A stretch of 64,000 bases of DNA. It comes from Bacteroidales bacterium. Its GTDB lineage: Bacteria > Bacteroidota > Bacteroidia > Bacteroidales > VadinHA17. Under the pieces are notes generated by a model that saw only the letters and a program-made list of their open reading frames with translations, searched no databases and was not told where the DNA came from. The position numbers were made by a program, and so were the translations under genes. The DNA lies in contig JARKQN010000022.1 in assembly GCA_029974835.1 (NCBI GenBank), positions 37,987 through 101,986 on the forward strand, given 5' to 3'. This document shows positions 1 through 7,967 of the stretch, in pieces (within the stretch, counting starts at the first letter, position 1; the number at the start of each line of letters is the position of its first letter).

Positions 1-568
1 GCGCCTCTTCGATTATTTCCTTTACGGGCAGAACCACGCCTGTTGCATTTGAAACCTGTGTCACTGCCACAAGCCTGGTCTTTTTTGACAGCATCCTGGT
101 GTATTCCTCAAAAACCAACCTGCAGTTGTCATCCACAGGAATTACCTTAAGGGTGGCTCCTTTCCGGTCGCACAGCATTTGCCACGGCACTATGTTTGAG
201 TGATGTTCGAGTGTGCTGATTATGATTTCATCTCCCTTTTTAACGAACCTCTCGCCGAAAGAGTATGCTACAAGGTTAATTGACCCTGTGGTTCCCGGCG
301 TGAAGATAATTTCTTCCTTTTGTGAGGCATTCAGAAAGGATCTTATCTTCTCCCTGGCGTTTTCGTAGGCCTCGGAGGCCTTGTCGCTCAGGAAATGTAC
401 GCCCCGGTGGACATTTGCATTATATTCCGTATATACCTCGTTCATTGCCTCGATAACGCAGGAGGGTTTCTGTGTTGTGGCTGCATTGTCGAGGTAAACA
501 AGCGGCTTTCCGTAAACGCTTGTGCTTAGAATGGAGAAGTCCTTTCGTATTTCTGTTATTTTTTTCAC
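1..568 (-). CDS. sufS: Cysteine desulfurase SufS (3'-truncated by window edge)
   Basis: The N-terminal 189 codons of a PLP-dependent class V aminotransferase-fold cysteine desulfurase, which takes sulfur from cysteine for the SUF Fe-S assembly machine. The reading frame begins with GTG at 566-568 and shows the family landmarks YLDNAATTQKP, NVHRGVHFLS, a TPGTTGSINLVA segment (the usual wording is GTTEGIN) and LEHHSNIVPWQ. It is the last gene seen of sufB-C-D-S, starting 10 bp after the sufD stop. The PLP lysine and the catalytic cysteine lie beyond the left edge. The GTG start is chosen because no in-frame ATG lies between the sufD stop and the conserved N-terminus. Identity is firm from motifs and operon context. 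Confidence 0.93.
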   Translation of the reverse strand, partial: MKKITEIRKDFSILSTSVYGKPLVYLDNAATTQKPSCVIEAMNEVYTEYNANVHRGVHFLSDKASEAYENAREKIRSFLNASQKEEIIFTPGTTGSINLVAYSFGERFVKKGDEIIISTLEHHSNIVPWQMLCDRKGATLKVIPVDDNCRLVFEEYTRMLSKKTRLVAVTQVSNATGVVLPVKEIIEEA

Positions 569-578
569 AATAGTATCG

Positions 579-1937
579 TTAACCGCATTTCACCATACAG
601 GAAGCGCATCTTGAGAGCTCACCCCTGAGGCGCTGCATTACGAGGTCGTCCATTCTCTGCCGGAGTGGTTCGACCGGTATGTTTCTTATCACGTCGTGTG
701 CAAAACCGAACATCAGCAGGAGGCGTGCTTCGGCTTTGCTGATGCCTCTCGACTGCAGGTAGAACATTGCATTTTCATCGAGCTGACCAACCGTTGCGCC
801 GTGAGTACATTTTACATCGTCGGCCAAAATTTCGAGCTGGGGTTTTGAATTCATTTTGGTATCAGGAGTGAGCAGTATTGTGCTGTTTCGCTGATATGCA
901 GATGTGCGTTGTGCGTCTTTTGCTACAAAAATCCTTCCGTTGAACGCCGCAGTTGACATATCGTCAAGAACTCCCTTGAAGAGCTGATTGCTGTTACAGT
1001 CGGGAACGAGGTGTTCGACATTCACATAATTATCGACATGCTGGAATTTGTCGGCAAGGTATAGCCCGAGCGAAAGGCATTCGGCCCTTTCACCGGCCAG
1101 CATATGTTTTGTTGTGTTACGCACAAGTCCGCCGTGAAGGGTGATGTTGTTCGATGAAACCCGTGAGCCGCTTTCCTGGTAAATAAAAGTGTTCGTGATT
1201 TTGGATGAGTTATTATGCTCATTCTGAACCCGGATAAGGTTAAAGACTGCATTTTTACCGACGAAGGCTTCGGTAACACCGTTTGTAAGGAACCTGTTTG
1301 GTGACAGAGTATGATCGCACACGATGAGACTCACATCCGAATCTTCTTCAGCAACAATAAGATTGCGGTGCTGGTTAAAGATGTCTTTTTCTGATTCAAC
1401 CAGGTTAATTATCTGGATGGGTTTGTTCAGCCGCACCCCCGGCGGGACGTAGATGAATACCCCGTCGGATGCCAGGGCTGTGTTAAGATGGATAAGGGAG
1501 TCGTTTTCGCCGCTGATATATTTTCCGAAGTGTTTTTCGACAACGTCCCGGAATTTTTTTGCTGCCTCATTAAGGCTCCCGATCCATACGCCGCCCGGGA
1601 GCTTTTTGATTTTATCGGCAATTGTCGGATAGAATCCGTTTATCAGTATTACTCCATGCGAGTCGAGGTCGGCAACATCACATTTAAACCTCTCTGCCTT
1701 TGCGAAGTCGTCCGGACCGGGTATAAAGAAGCTGTCATAATCATGGCGGAAAAGGGGCTCAACGTTGGTGTATTTATAGGCCTCGTTTTTGCGCGTGGGT
1801 ATGCCAAGTTCCAGGAACTTCTCCATCGCCTTTTCCCGGGCGGAATTAAAGAGTTCGAAAGAAGATGCTCTGATGCCGGGTATTGTCTGGCTGAACAGCC
1901 GGCTGAATTTATCTGTCAGCTCATTCCTGGTTTCCAT
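579..1937 (-). CDS. sufD: Fe-S cluster assembly protein SufD
   Basis: A 452-residue scaffold subunit that forms the SufBC2D complex and is a diverged paralogue of SufB. The C-terminal half holds the SufB/SufD beta-helix core, with recognisable segments such as VPDCNSNQLFKG, AFNGRIFVAKDAQ and CTHGATVGQLDENAMFYL. The last is the typical C-terminal SufD signature around a conserved histidine. The start overlaps the sufC stop by 22 bp (1916-1937), which suggests translational coupling. The C-terminus carries three cysteines (CASCMVKCG), slightly unusual but outside the core. Length is normal for the family. Confidence 0.95.
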   Translation of the reverse strand: METRNELTDKFSRLFSQTIPGIRASSFELFNSAREKAMEKFLELGIPTRKNEAYKYTNVEPLFRHDYDSFFIPGPDDFAKAERFKCDVADLDSHGVILINGFYPTIADKIKKLPGGVWIGSLNEAAKKFRDVVEKHFGKYISGENDSLIHLNTALASDGVFIYVPPGVRLNKPIQIINLVESEKDIFNQHRNLIVAEEDSDVSLIVCDHTLSPNRFLTNGVTEAFVGKNAVFNLIRVQNEHNNSSKITNTFIYQESGSRVSSNNITLHGGLVRNTTKHMLAGERAECLSLGLYLADKFQHVDNYVNVEHLVPDCNSNQLFKGVLDDMSTAAFNGRIFVAKDAQRTSAYQRNSTILLTPDTKMNSKPQLEILADDVKCTHGATVGQLDENAMFYLQSRGISKAEARLLLMFGFAHDVIRNIPVEPLRQRMDDLVMQRLRGELSRCASCMVKCG

Positions 1938-2698
1938 GTCTGAACGCTGTTTTCCTCACCTGTTTTTATCCATTCATAACCTTTTTTCTCCAGTTCAAGG
2001 GCAAGTTCTTTACCGGCCGACCGCACTATCCTTCCGTCGTAAAGCACATGAACATGATCGGGGATGATATAGTCGAGCAGTCGCTGGTAGTGGGTTATCA
2101 CTATTGTTGCGTTATCGGGTTTCCTGAGGCGGTTGACGCCGTTTGCCACAATCTTCAGTGCGTCGATATCGAGTCCGGAGTCGGTTTCGTCGAGAATTGC
2201 GAGTTTAGGTTCGAGCATTGCCATCTGGAAAATTTCGTTCTTTTTCTTTTCGCCTCCCGAGAATCCTTCGTTAACAGAACGGTTAGCCAGTTTTGAGTCT
2301 ATTTCGACAAGCTCCTTTTTCTCGCGCATCATTTTAAGGAAGTCGGATGCAGAGAGCGGTTCAAGACCTTTGTGTTTTCTGTGTTCATTAACCGCTGTTT
2401 TGAGGAAATTGACCATGCTTACGCCGGGTATTTCAATCGGGTACTGGAATCCGAGGAATATACCTTCGCGCGATCTCTCCTCCGGGGCCATCGAAAGAAG
2501 GTCTTTGCCGTAATATTTCACGGTTCCCTCGGTTACATCTGCAAAATCGCGTCCGGCCAGAATAGAGGCCAGGGTACTCTTCCCCGAACCGTTTGGACCC
2601 ATAATGGCGTGGATCTCTCCTTCCTTCACTTCGAGGTTTATACCCTTAAGAATCTCGCGTCCTTCAATTGATGCTCTTAAATTTCTGATTACAAGCAT
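1916..2698 (-). CDS. sufC: Fe-S cluster assembly ATPase SufC
   Basis: A 260-residue ABC-type soluble ATPase that drives conformational change in SufBCD. The Walker A motif GPNGSGKST lies at residues 34-42, the ABC signature FSGGEKKK near residue 157, and the Walker B/D-loop ILDETDSGLD follows it. That ETDSGLD wording is characteristic of SufC rather than of transporters. An upstream in-frame ATG at 2734 exists, but the family N-terminus (MLVIRNL) begins at 2698, so that start is used; it lies 16 bp after the sufB stop. Overlaps sufD by 22 bp. Confidence 0.96.
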   Translation of the reverse strand: MLVIRNLRASIEGREILKGINLEVKEGEIHAIMGPNGSGKSTLASILAGRDFADVTEGTVKYYGKDLLSMAPEERSREGIFLGFQYPIEIPGVSMVNFLKTAVNEHRKHKGLEPLSASDFLKMMREKKELVEIDSKLANRSVNEGFSGGEKKKNEIFQMAMLEPKLAILDETDSGLDIDALKIVANGVNRLRKPDNATIVITHYQRLLDYIIPDHVHVLYDGRIVRSAGKELALELEKKGYEWIKTGEENSVQTWKPGMS

Positions 2699-2714
2699 AT
2701 AATAATATTTAAAA

Positions 2715-4163
2715 CTATCCCACGCTTCCTTCAAGGCTTATCTGAAGCAATTTCTGCGCTTCAACGGCAAATTCCATCGGAAGCTGGTTAATGATTTCCT
2801 TTGCATAACCGTTTACAATCAGGCCCACGGCATCTTCGGTTGATATGCCGCGCTGGTTGCAGTAAAATATCTGGTCCTCTCCTATTCTGGAGGTTGTTGC
2901 TTCATGTTCCACGACGGCATTCGGGTTGTCTACTTCAAGATAGGGGAAAGTGTGTGCACCGCACTTATCTCCCAGAAGGAGTGAATCGCACTGTGAGAAA
3001 TTCCTTGCATTATCGGCGTTTTTCAGAACCTTTACCAGTCCTCGGTAGCTGTTTTGTCCCATTCCGGCGGAGATTCCCTTGGAAACTATGCGGCTTCTTG
3101 TGTTTTTACCGATATGTATCATTTTTGTGCCGGTATCGGCCTGCTGGTAGTGATTGGTGACTGCGACCGAATAGAACTCGCCCGAGGAATTATCGCCCTT
3201 AAGAATGCATGAAGGGTATTTCCAGGTTATGGCTGAGCCGGTTTCGACCTGCGTCCATGATATTTTTGAATTGTCTCCCCTGCAGATACCCCTTTTGGTG
3301 ACAAAATTGAAAATACCTCCCTTACCCTCACTGTCGCCCGGGTACCAGTTCTGAACGGTTGAATATTTCACTTCGGCATTTTTCTCGGCTATTATTTCGA
3401 CGATAGCTGCATGGAGCTGGTTTTCGTCTCTCATTGGAGCCGTGCAGCCTTCCATGTAACTCACATAGCTTTCCTCGTCGGCCACAATAAGGGTTCTTTC
3501 GAACTGGCCGGTGTTTGCCGAGTTTATCCTGAAATATGTCGAGAGCTCCATCGGGCATTTCACCCCTTTAGGGATGTAGCAGAAGGAGCCGTCGCTGAAG
3601 ACAGCAGAGTTGAGAGCTGCAAAAAAGTTATCTGTATATGGTACAACTGTAGCCATATATTTCTTTACAAGGTCGGGGTATTCGCGGACGGCCTCGCTGA
3701 ACGAGCAGAATATGATACCGAGTTCGGCAAGGGTTTCCCTGAAGGTTGTTTTAACCGAAACACTGTCCATTACTGCATCAACGGCCACGCCGCTCAGGAT
3801 TTTCTGCTCCTCGAGAGGTATTCCCAGCCTGTCGAATGTTTTTTTCAGTTCCGGATCAATCCCGCCCTTCTCTTCTGTCGTGCGGCTCTTTGGGGCTGCA
3901 AAATAAATAATGTCCTGGTAGTCGATCGCGGGAATCTTAAGGTTGGGCCACCGGGGCATTTTCATTGTAAGCCAGTGCCTGTATGCCTTCAGCCTGAAAT
4001 CGAGAAGCCATTCCGGCTCCCCTTTTCTGGACGATATCAGCCTGATAACATCTTCATTGAGTCCTTTGGGGATCTTATCCGTTTCAATGTCGGTATAGAA
4101 ACCGTATTTATATTCCCCCGAGGTTACCTCCTTTATAATATCATTACCGTTGTTTTCCTGCAT
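2715..4163 (-). CDS. sufB: Fe-S cluster assembly protein SufB
   Basis: A 482-residue core scaffold protein of SUF, first gene of the operon. It carries segments typical of Suf[46 protein letters not shown], and a C-terminal [17 protein letters not shown] region with the conserved Glu and Cys used for cluster assembly. Length is normal (about 470-490). Transcribed leftward with sufC, sufD and sufS. The 248 bp upstream separates it from a divergent transporter gene and carries a possible promoter element and a palindrome. Confidence 0.97.
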   Translation of the reverse strand: MQENNGNDIIKEVTSGEYKYGFYTDIETDKIPKGLNEDVIRLISSRKGEPEWLLDFRLKAYRHWLTMKMPRWPNLKIPAIDYQDIIYFAAPKSRTTEEKGGIDPELKKTFDRLGIPLEEQKILSGVAVDAVMDSVSVKTTFRETLAELGIIFCSFSEAVREYPDLVKKYMATVVPYTDNFFAALNSAVFSDGSFCYIPKGVKCPMELSTYFRINSANTGQFERTLIVADEESYVSYMEGCTAPMRDENQLHAAIVEIIAEKNAEVKYSTVQNWYPGDSEGKGGIFNFVTKRGICRGDNSKISWTQVETGSAITWKYPSCILKGDNSSGEFYSVAVTNHYQQADTGTKMIHIGKNTRSRIVSKGISAGMGQNSYRGLVKVLKNADNARNFSQCDSLLLGDKCGAHTFPYLEVDNPNAVVEHEATTSRIGEDQIFYCNQRGISTEDAVGLIVNGYAKEIINQLPMEFAVEAQKLLQISLEGSVG

Positions 4164-4198
4164 ATCAGTTTTTACCGGTTTTTCGTGTAATTACTAAA

Positions 4199-4220
4199 CA
4201 ACAATCACGTGCAATTGTTG
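4199..4220. promoter_or_regulatory. Perfect inverted repeat in the suf leader
   Basis: CAACAAT, an 8-nt spacer, then ATTGTTG. The arms pair perfectly over 7 bp. It lies 36 bp upstream of the sufB start and about 23 bp downstream of a candidate -7 element on the minus strand, so it would sit at or just after the transcription start. That is a common operator position for iron or Fe-S responsive repressors. Which regulator binds, or whether it acts as an RNA hairpin, cannot be told. Confidence 0.4.
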
Positions 4221-4242
4221 ATCCTGATCGGCAAAAGACCTG

Positions 4243-4250
4243 CAAAATTA
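4243..4250 (-). promoter_or_regulatory. Candidate -7 element for the suf operon
   Basis: On the minus strand this reads TAATTTTG, a full match to the Bacteroidota -7 consensus TAnnTTTG. It would give a leader of roughly 70 nt before sufB. No good TTTG lies 19-20 bp upstream; one occurs only 12 bp upstream. The call therefore rests on the -7 element alone. Confidence 0.35.
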
Positions 4251-4383
4251 CAAATTATTAACCAAATGTCAGGTATAAAACCACAGAACGGATACATGGT
4301 TAAAAGATAACCGGCACCGGGCGGTTACTGATAATTATCACTTAAAAAAAAGATTGGCTTTCTTTTTAATGACAGAATACTCT

Positions 4384-4391
4384 TAAATTTG
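4384..4391 (+). promoter_or_regulatory. Candidate -7 element for the ion transporter gene
   Basis: TAAATTTG matches TAnnTTTG, 20 bp before the ATG at 4412. A TTTC at 4359-4362, 21 bp upstream, could serve as a degenerate -33 element. It is divergent from the suf promoter region. Confidence 0.35.
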
Positions 4392-4411
4392 CAGCTTTTA
4401 AAAGCACTACT

Positions 4412-5812
4412 ATGTCTATTGCAGATTTCACAAAGAGCAAAGGTTTCAGCATTTACGCAAAAGGTCTTTTTATTCTGATGATTCTTCTGCTCCTTCCGGC
4501 AGCGGCTTTCGGATCGGACGGTTCGGTTCCGTCGATAGGCCCCGTAAGGTTGGAGTTCATTATTTTCGGCCTGATTCTGCTTGGGGTTGCCCTGTTCCAT
4601 GACAAAACCCTGCAGGTTGCAGTAACCGGCCTGGTGGTGCTGTTTATTTTCAAGCTGATTTTTGATCCTGGATTTCATGTTCACGAACATTTTATAGGTC
4701 ATACTCCCTTCGGGGATCAGCTGCTCGACAAGCACATGCGTGAAGGAGAATGGGGGATAATTGTGAATCTCGCAGGTTTGCTTCTCGGGTTTGCATTGCT
4801 TAGCAGGATTTTCGAGGAATCGAGGGTTCCCGACATACTTCCGCGTTATCTCCCTGATGACTGGAAGGGTCCGTTTGTTCTGCTGATATTTGTTTTCATA
4901 ATGTCGGCTTTCCTCGACAATATAGCTTCAGCCCTTATAGGAGGCACAATAGCTCTTGTGGTATTCAGGAAGCAGGTTCATATTGGTTATCTTGCTGCAA
5001 TTGTGGCTGCAAGCAACGCCGGCGGAAGCGGCAGCGTTGTCGGCGACACTACTACAACCATGATGTGGATTGCCGGTACAAGTGCGTTCAATGTTCTGCA
5101 TGCATTTGTCGCCGCAATTTTCGCACTTTTATTTTTCGGATGGTTCGGCTCGCACCAGCAGGACCGGTTCCATCCCATTCAGAAAGACCCTGTGCCGGGA
5201 ATAAAGGTTGACTGGATGAGAATTGTGATTGTGGGAATGATTCTTGTCGGGGCAATCATTTCAAATATCCTTTATGATATGCCGGCTCTCGGAGTCTGGA
5301 TTGCAATTGTTCTGAGTATTTTCATCAGGCCGGTTCCATGGAAGGAGATCCCGGGCGCACTAAAGGGAACCATTTTCCTGCTATCGCTGGTTACCTGCGC
5401 CTCAATGATGCCCGTTGAAGAACTTCCGGGTGCCTCGTGGGGTACTGCTTTTGCCCTCGGCTTCCTTTCGTCGGTGTTTGACAATATACCTCTTACAAAG
5501 CTTTGCATCGACCAGGGGCATTACGACTGGGGCATGCTGGCCTACACAGTCGGGTTTGGGGGCTCAATGGTATGGTTTGGCTCTTCGGCAGGGGTTGCCA
5601 TTACAAATAAATTCCCAGAAGGCAGGAATGTATTTCTCTGGATAAAAAAGGGATGGCACATTGCTGTTGCTTACGTAATAGGATTCTTTGCACTTTTGCT
5701 GATAATGGGATGGGAACCTGGAGATAACCGGAAACATAAAATTGAAAACTGTCCGGTTGAGGGATGCCCGTGGAACCCTGAAACCGGTACAGTACATCCC
5801 GGCGAACACTAA
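4412..5812 (+). CDS. NhaD/ArsB-superfamily ion transporter (putative Na+/H+ antiporter)
   Basis: A 466-residue inner-membrane protein with about 11-12 predicted hydrophobic helices. It contains the internal duplication of the ion-transporter superfamily: two re-entrant motifs, SAFLDNIASALIGG near residue 168 and SSVFDNIPLTKLCIDQ near 355. The GGSGSVVGDTTTTMMW segment resembles the substrate-binding loop of NhaD and citrate/arsenite permeases. The N-terminal helix could act as a signal-anchor. NhaD-type antiporters exchange Na+ or Li+ for H+; this assignment is by family and the actual ion is not shown by sequence. The short soluble C-terminus has two cysteines (CPVEGCPWNPE). A monocistronic arrangement is likely. 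Confidence 0.75.
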   Translation: MSIADFTKSKGFSIYAKGLFILMILLLLPAAAFGSDGSVPSIGPVRLEFIIFGLILLGVALFHDKTLQVAVTGLVVLFIFKLIFDPGFHVHEHFIGHTPFGDQLLDKHMREGEWGIIVNLAGLLLGFALLSRIFEESRVPDILPRYLPDDWKGPFVLLIFVFIMSAFLDNIASALIGGTIALVVFRKQVHIGYLAAIVAASNAGGSGSVVGDTTTTMMWIAGTSAFNVLHAFVAAIFALLFFGWFGSHQQDRFHPIQKDPVPGIKVDWMRIVIVGMILVGAIISNILYDMPALGVWIAIVLSIFIRPVPWKEIPGALKGTIFLLSLVTCASMMPVEELPGASWGTAFALGFLSSVFDNIPLTKLCIDQGHYDWGMLAYTVGFGGSMVWFGSSAGVAITNKFPEGRNVFLWIKKGWHIAVAYVIGFFALLLIMGWEPGDNRKHKIENCPVEGCPWNPETGTVHPGEH

Positions 5813-5882
5813 ATCAGTTCCCCGGAGAGTTCACTTTCTCCTTTATCACTTTTGTCTTTTATCTTTTAAACTTTGCATAAGT

Positions 5883-5903
5883 ATTTTGACTATTCGTCAA
5901 AAT
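5883..5903. promoter_or_regulatory. Perfect 8-bp inverted repeat upstream of the head-repeat protein promoter
   Basis: ATTTTGAC, a 5-nt spacer, then GTCAAAAT. It ends two bases before the TTTG of a candidate promoter. The position suits an activator or repressor site. A terminator for the preceding transporter gene is the alternative, but no T-run follows. Confidence 0.4.
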
Positions 5904-5905
5904 GA

Positions 5906-5937
5906 TTTGCGTCTATTTGGTTTTTAAATTATCTTTT
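5906..5937 (+). promoter_or_regulatory. Candidate promoter TTTG-N20-TATCTTTT
   Basis: The -33 TTTG is at 5906-5909 and the -7 TATCTTTT at 5930-5937. The spacing and -7 match the Bacteroidota form with one mismatch. The ATG at 5962 would follow a leader of about 18 nt, which also supports that start over the upstream ATG at 5902. Confidence 0.45.
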
Positions 5938-5961
5938 CGGGTTGTTTTAAAATTCATTGCT

Positions 5962-7872
5962 ATGAAAATCAACCTGAAGAACCTGATTTCAACTTTATTT
6001 TTCCTGGCTTTTTCTTTTAACCTCTTTTCGCAGGTGCCTGCCGGATTCAATTACCAGGCCATTGCACGCGATAAAGATGGAAATCCCATTCCCGACGCAG
6101 ATCTGAAAGTCAGGATAGGCGTGCTGACCACTGTAACCCCGCCAAATGTTGTTTATGAGGCAGAATATATGGTACATACCGATGCATTCGGTCATTTCAC
6201 ACTGATGGTGGGAGACCCTCTTGCCACGCCTGTTTCCGGAACATTTAAAGATGTAGACTGGAATATTCAGCCGTTATACCTTCGAACTATGGTGTACTGG
6301 AAGAGTAATTGGGAGGATATGGGTTCCTCAAAGCTTCTTTCAGTGCCTTATGCAATAATGGCCCAGGGTATCAGCGGACTGGATAAACTTGTAGTTGCCG
6401 GTATGACAAGCAACCCTGAAGAGGCCCTTTTCGAGGTCAAGAACATATTCGGCCAGACGGTCTTTGCTGTTTATAACGAAGGAGTCAGGGCCTATGTGGG
6501 TGACGGTAACAAGGGCGTGAAGGGCGGATTTGCCATAGGCGGATATGATGCAACCAAGGGATCGCAGGAATATCTGCGGGTAACTTCCGACAGTACAAGA
6601 ATCTATGTAAAAGACTCCGGTAAAGCTTCAAAAGGAGGTTTTGCAATCGGCAGCTTTAGTGCCGGCAAATCAATTCCCGAAAACTACCTCGACATTACTC
6701 CGGCCAACTATTTTATCGGCCACCAATCGGGTACCAAGGTCACATCAGGAAAATATAATTCAGTAATGGGGTATAAGGCAGCCCATAACCTGACAACAGG
6801 CAATTCAAATACTATTCTGGGGCACCTTGCCGACAGCGCATTAATCAGCGGCAACAACAACATAATTATAGGGCAGTATGCAGGATTAAAGCTTACAAGC
6901 GGCAATCATAATACCCTTATCGGAACCAGCGCAGGCTATAATCATTCCAATCAGGAATATAACGTAATGATCGGAACCTCATCCGGCTACAATATAAATG
7001 CATCAGGATGGAGCGGGTCTTTCAACACCTTTATGGGCATAAACTCCGGTTATCAGATCCGCAACAGTCGCGACAATGTCTTCCTGGGTACCAATGCCGG
7101 ATACTGGCTCGATAACGGAAGGGGCAACACTTTTGTGGGTATCGACGCCGGCCGCAGCCGCGGTGAAGGCTCATGGCCTTACAGACCGACGGTAAATGCC
7201 GAATACAATACTTTCATGGGGTACCGGGCAGGATACAACATCACCAATGGCGACAATAACCTCGCGATAGGTTACGAAGCAGGATACAGTGCCACGGACG
7301 GAACAGGCAATGTATTTCTCGGCTACCAGGCAGGCAGGAATGAAACAGGCAGCGACAAACTCTATATTGCCAACTCAGCTGCCAATCCTTTAATCTATGG
7401 TGACTTTGCGGCAAGGCAGCTTGGCATAAACACAACCTCACTCACAAAAACTCTCAATGTGGGAGGTGATGCAGATATAAGCGGCACTCTTTCAGTAACA
7501 AACATTACAGCCCAGAGTATAAACGGAATGTCGACCGGAAGAATCTATTTGAAAAACAATGGAGTCATTATAAGTATCGACGAAGGAAGATTTGTTCTCA
7601 CCTGGGATAATGGAGAAGGTATTATCTCCCTAATAAACAATACGGACGAATATCCCTGTAATTACTGGGCAAAGAAAATTTCCGGTACCGTAACCACAGG
7701 AATATCGGGTGAAGTGCCTCCGAAGGACAAAAGATCTGTCATATCAGATACAAACGTAAACAACAGCGGTTTTGAAATCCATTTCGGAAAGGCAGATGAG
7801 ACAGGCACCCTCTGCTCGGTGTGGCTGCAGTTTTTTAACGGGGCTCTTGTAGGTCATTACCAGATTTATTAA
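5962..7872 (+). CDS. Secreted protein with YadA-head-like GN repeats
   Basis: A 636-residue protein with a clear signal peptide (MKINLKNLIS..., cleavage near FSQ). After an N-terminal region containing VPAGFNYQAIARD, common to a Bacteroidota family of secreted proteins, it has two similar blocks (GNKGVKGGFAIGGY and SGKASKGGFAIGSF). Roughly residues 265-480 form repeats of the form GNxNTxxGxxAGYxxxxG. Such repeats resemble the left-handed beta-roll of trimeric adhesin heads and of tail-fibre proteins; this is a fold inference. The C-terminal 130 residues are not recognised and do not look like a type IX sorting domain. Start 5962 is preferred over the ATG at 5902 because the signal peptide begins there. 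Probably surface-located; the partner is unknown. Confidence 0.7.
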   Translation: MKINLKNLISTLFFLAFSFNLFSQVPAGFNYQAIARDKDGNPIPDADLKVRIGVLTTVTPPNVVYEAEYMVHTDAFGHFTLMVGDPLATPVSGTFKDVDWNIQPLYLRTMVYWKSNWEDMGSSKLLSVPYAIMAQGISGLDKLVVAGMTSNPEEALFEVKNIFGQTVFAVYNEGVRAYVGDGNKGVKGGFAIGGYDATKGSQEYLRVTSDSTRIYVKDSGKASKGGFAIGSFSAGKSIPENYLDITPANYFIGHQSGTKVTSGKYNSVMGYKAAHNLTTGNSNTILGHLADSALISGNNNIIIGQYAGLKLTSGNHNTLIGTSAGYNHSNQEYNVMIGTSSGYNINASGWSGSFNTFMGINSGYQIRNSRDNVFLGTNAGYWLDNGRGNTFVGIDAGRSRGEGSWPYRPTVNAEYNTFMGYRAGYNITNGDNNLAIGYEAGYSATDGTGNVFLGYQAGRNETGSDKLYIANSAANPLIYGDFAARQLGINTTSLTKTLNVGGDADISGTLSVTNITAQSINGMSTGRIYLKNNGVIISIDEGRFVLTWDNGEGIISLINNTDEYPCNYWAKKISGTVTTGISGEVPPKDKRSVISDTNVNNSGFEIHFGKADETGTLCSVWLQFFNGALVGHYQIY

Positions 7873-7918
7873 GACCTTATACTGCCTTCTGTTTTTCATT
7901 ACTGTTTCCGGCACCTTT

Positions 7919-7949
7919 TTTGCTGCCGAAACAGGAATATTTATCTTTA
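7919..7949 (+). promoter_or_regulatory. Promoter TTTG-N19-TATCTTTA
   Basis: The -33 TTTG is at 7919-7922 and the -7 TATCTTTA at 7942-7949, with the 19-bp spacing seen at other strong sites in this window. The ATG at 7968 follows with a leader of roughly 10-12 nt. Confidence 0.6.
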
Positions 7950-7967
7950 GATCTTAAAATTAATTCC

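Noticed and set aside
3411..4190. 259-codon open frame on the plus strand opposite sufB
   Set aside because: It lies wholly over a firmly identified gene, its translation shows no family resemblance, and sufB explains the base pattern.
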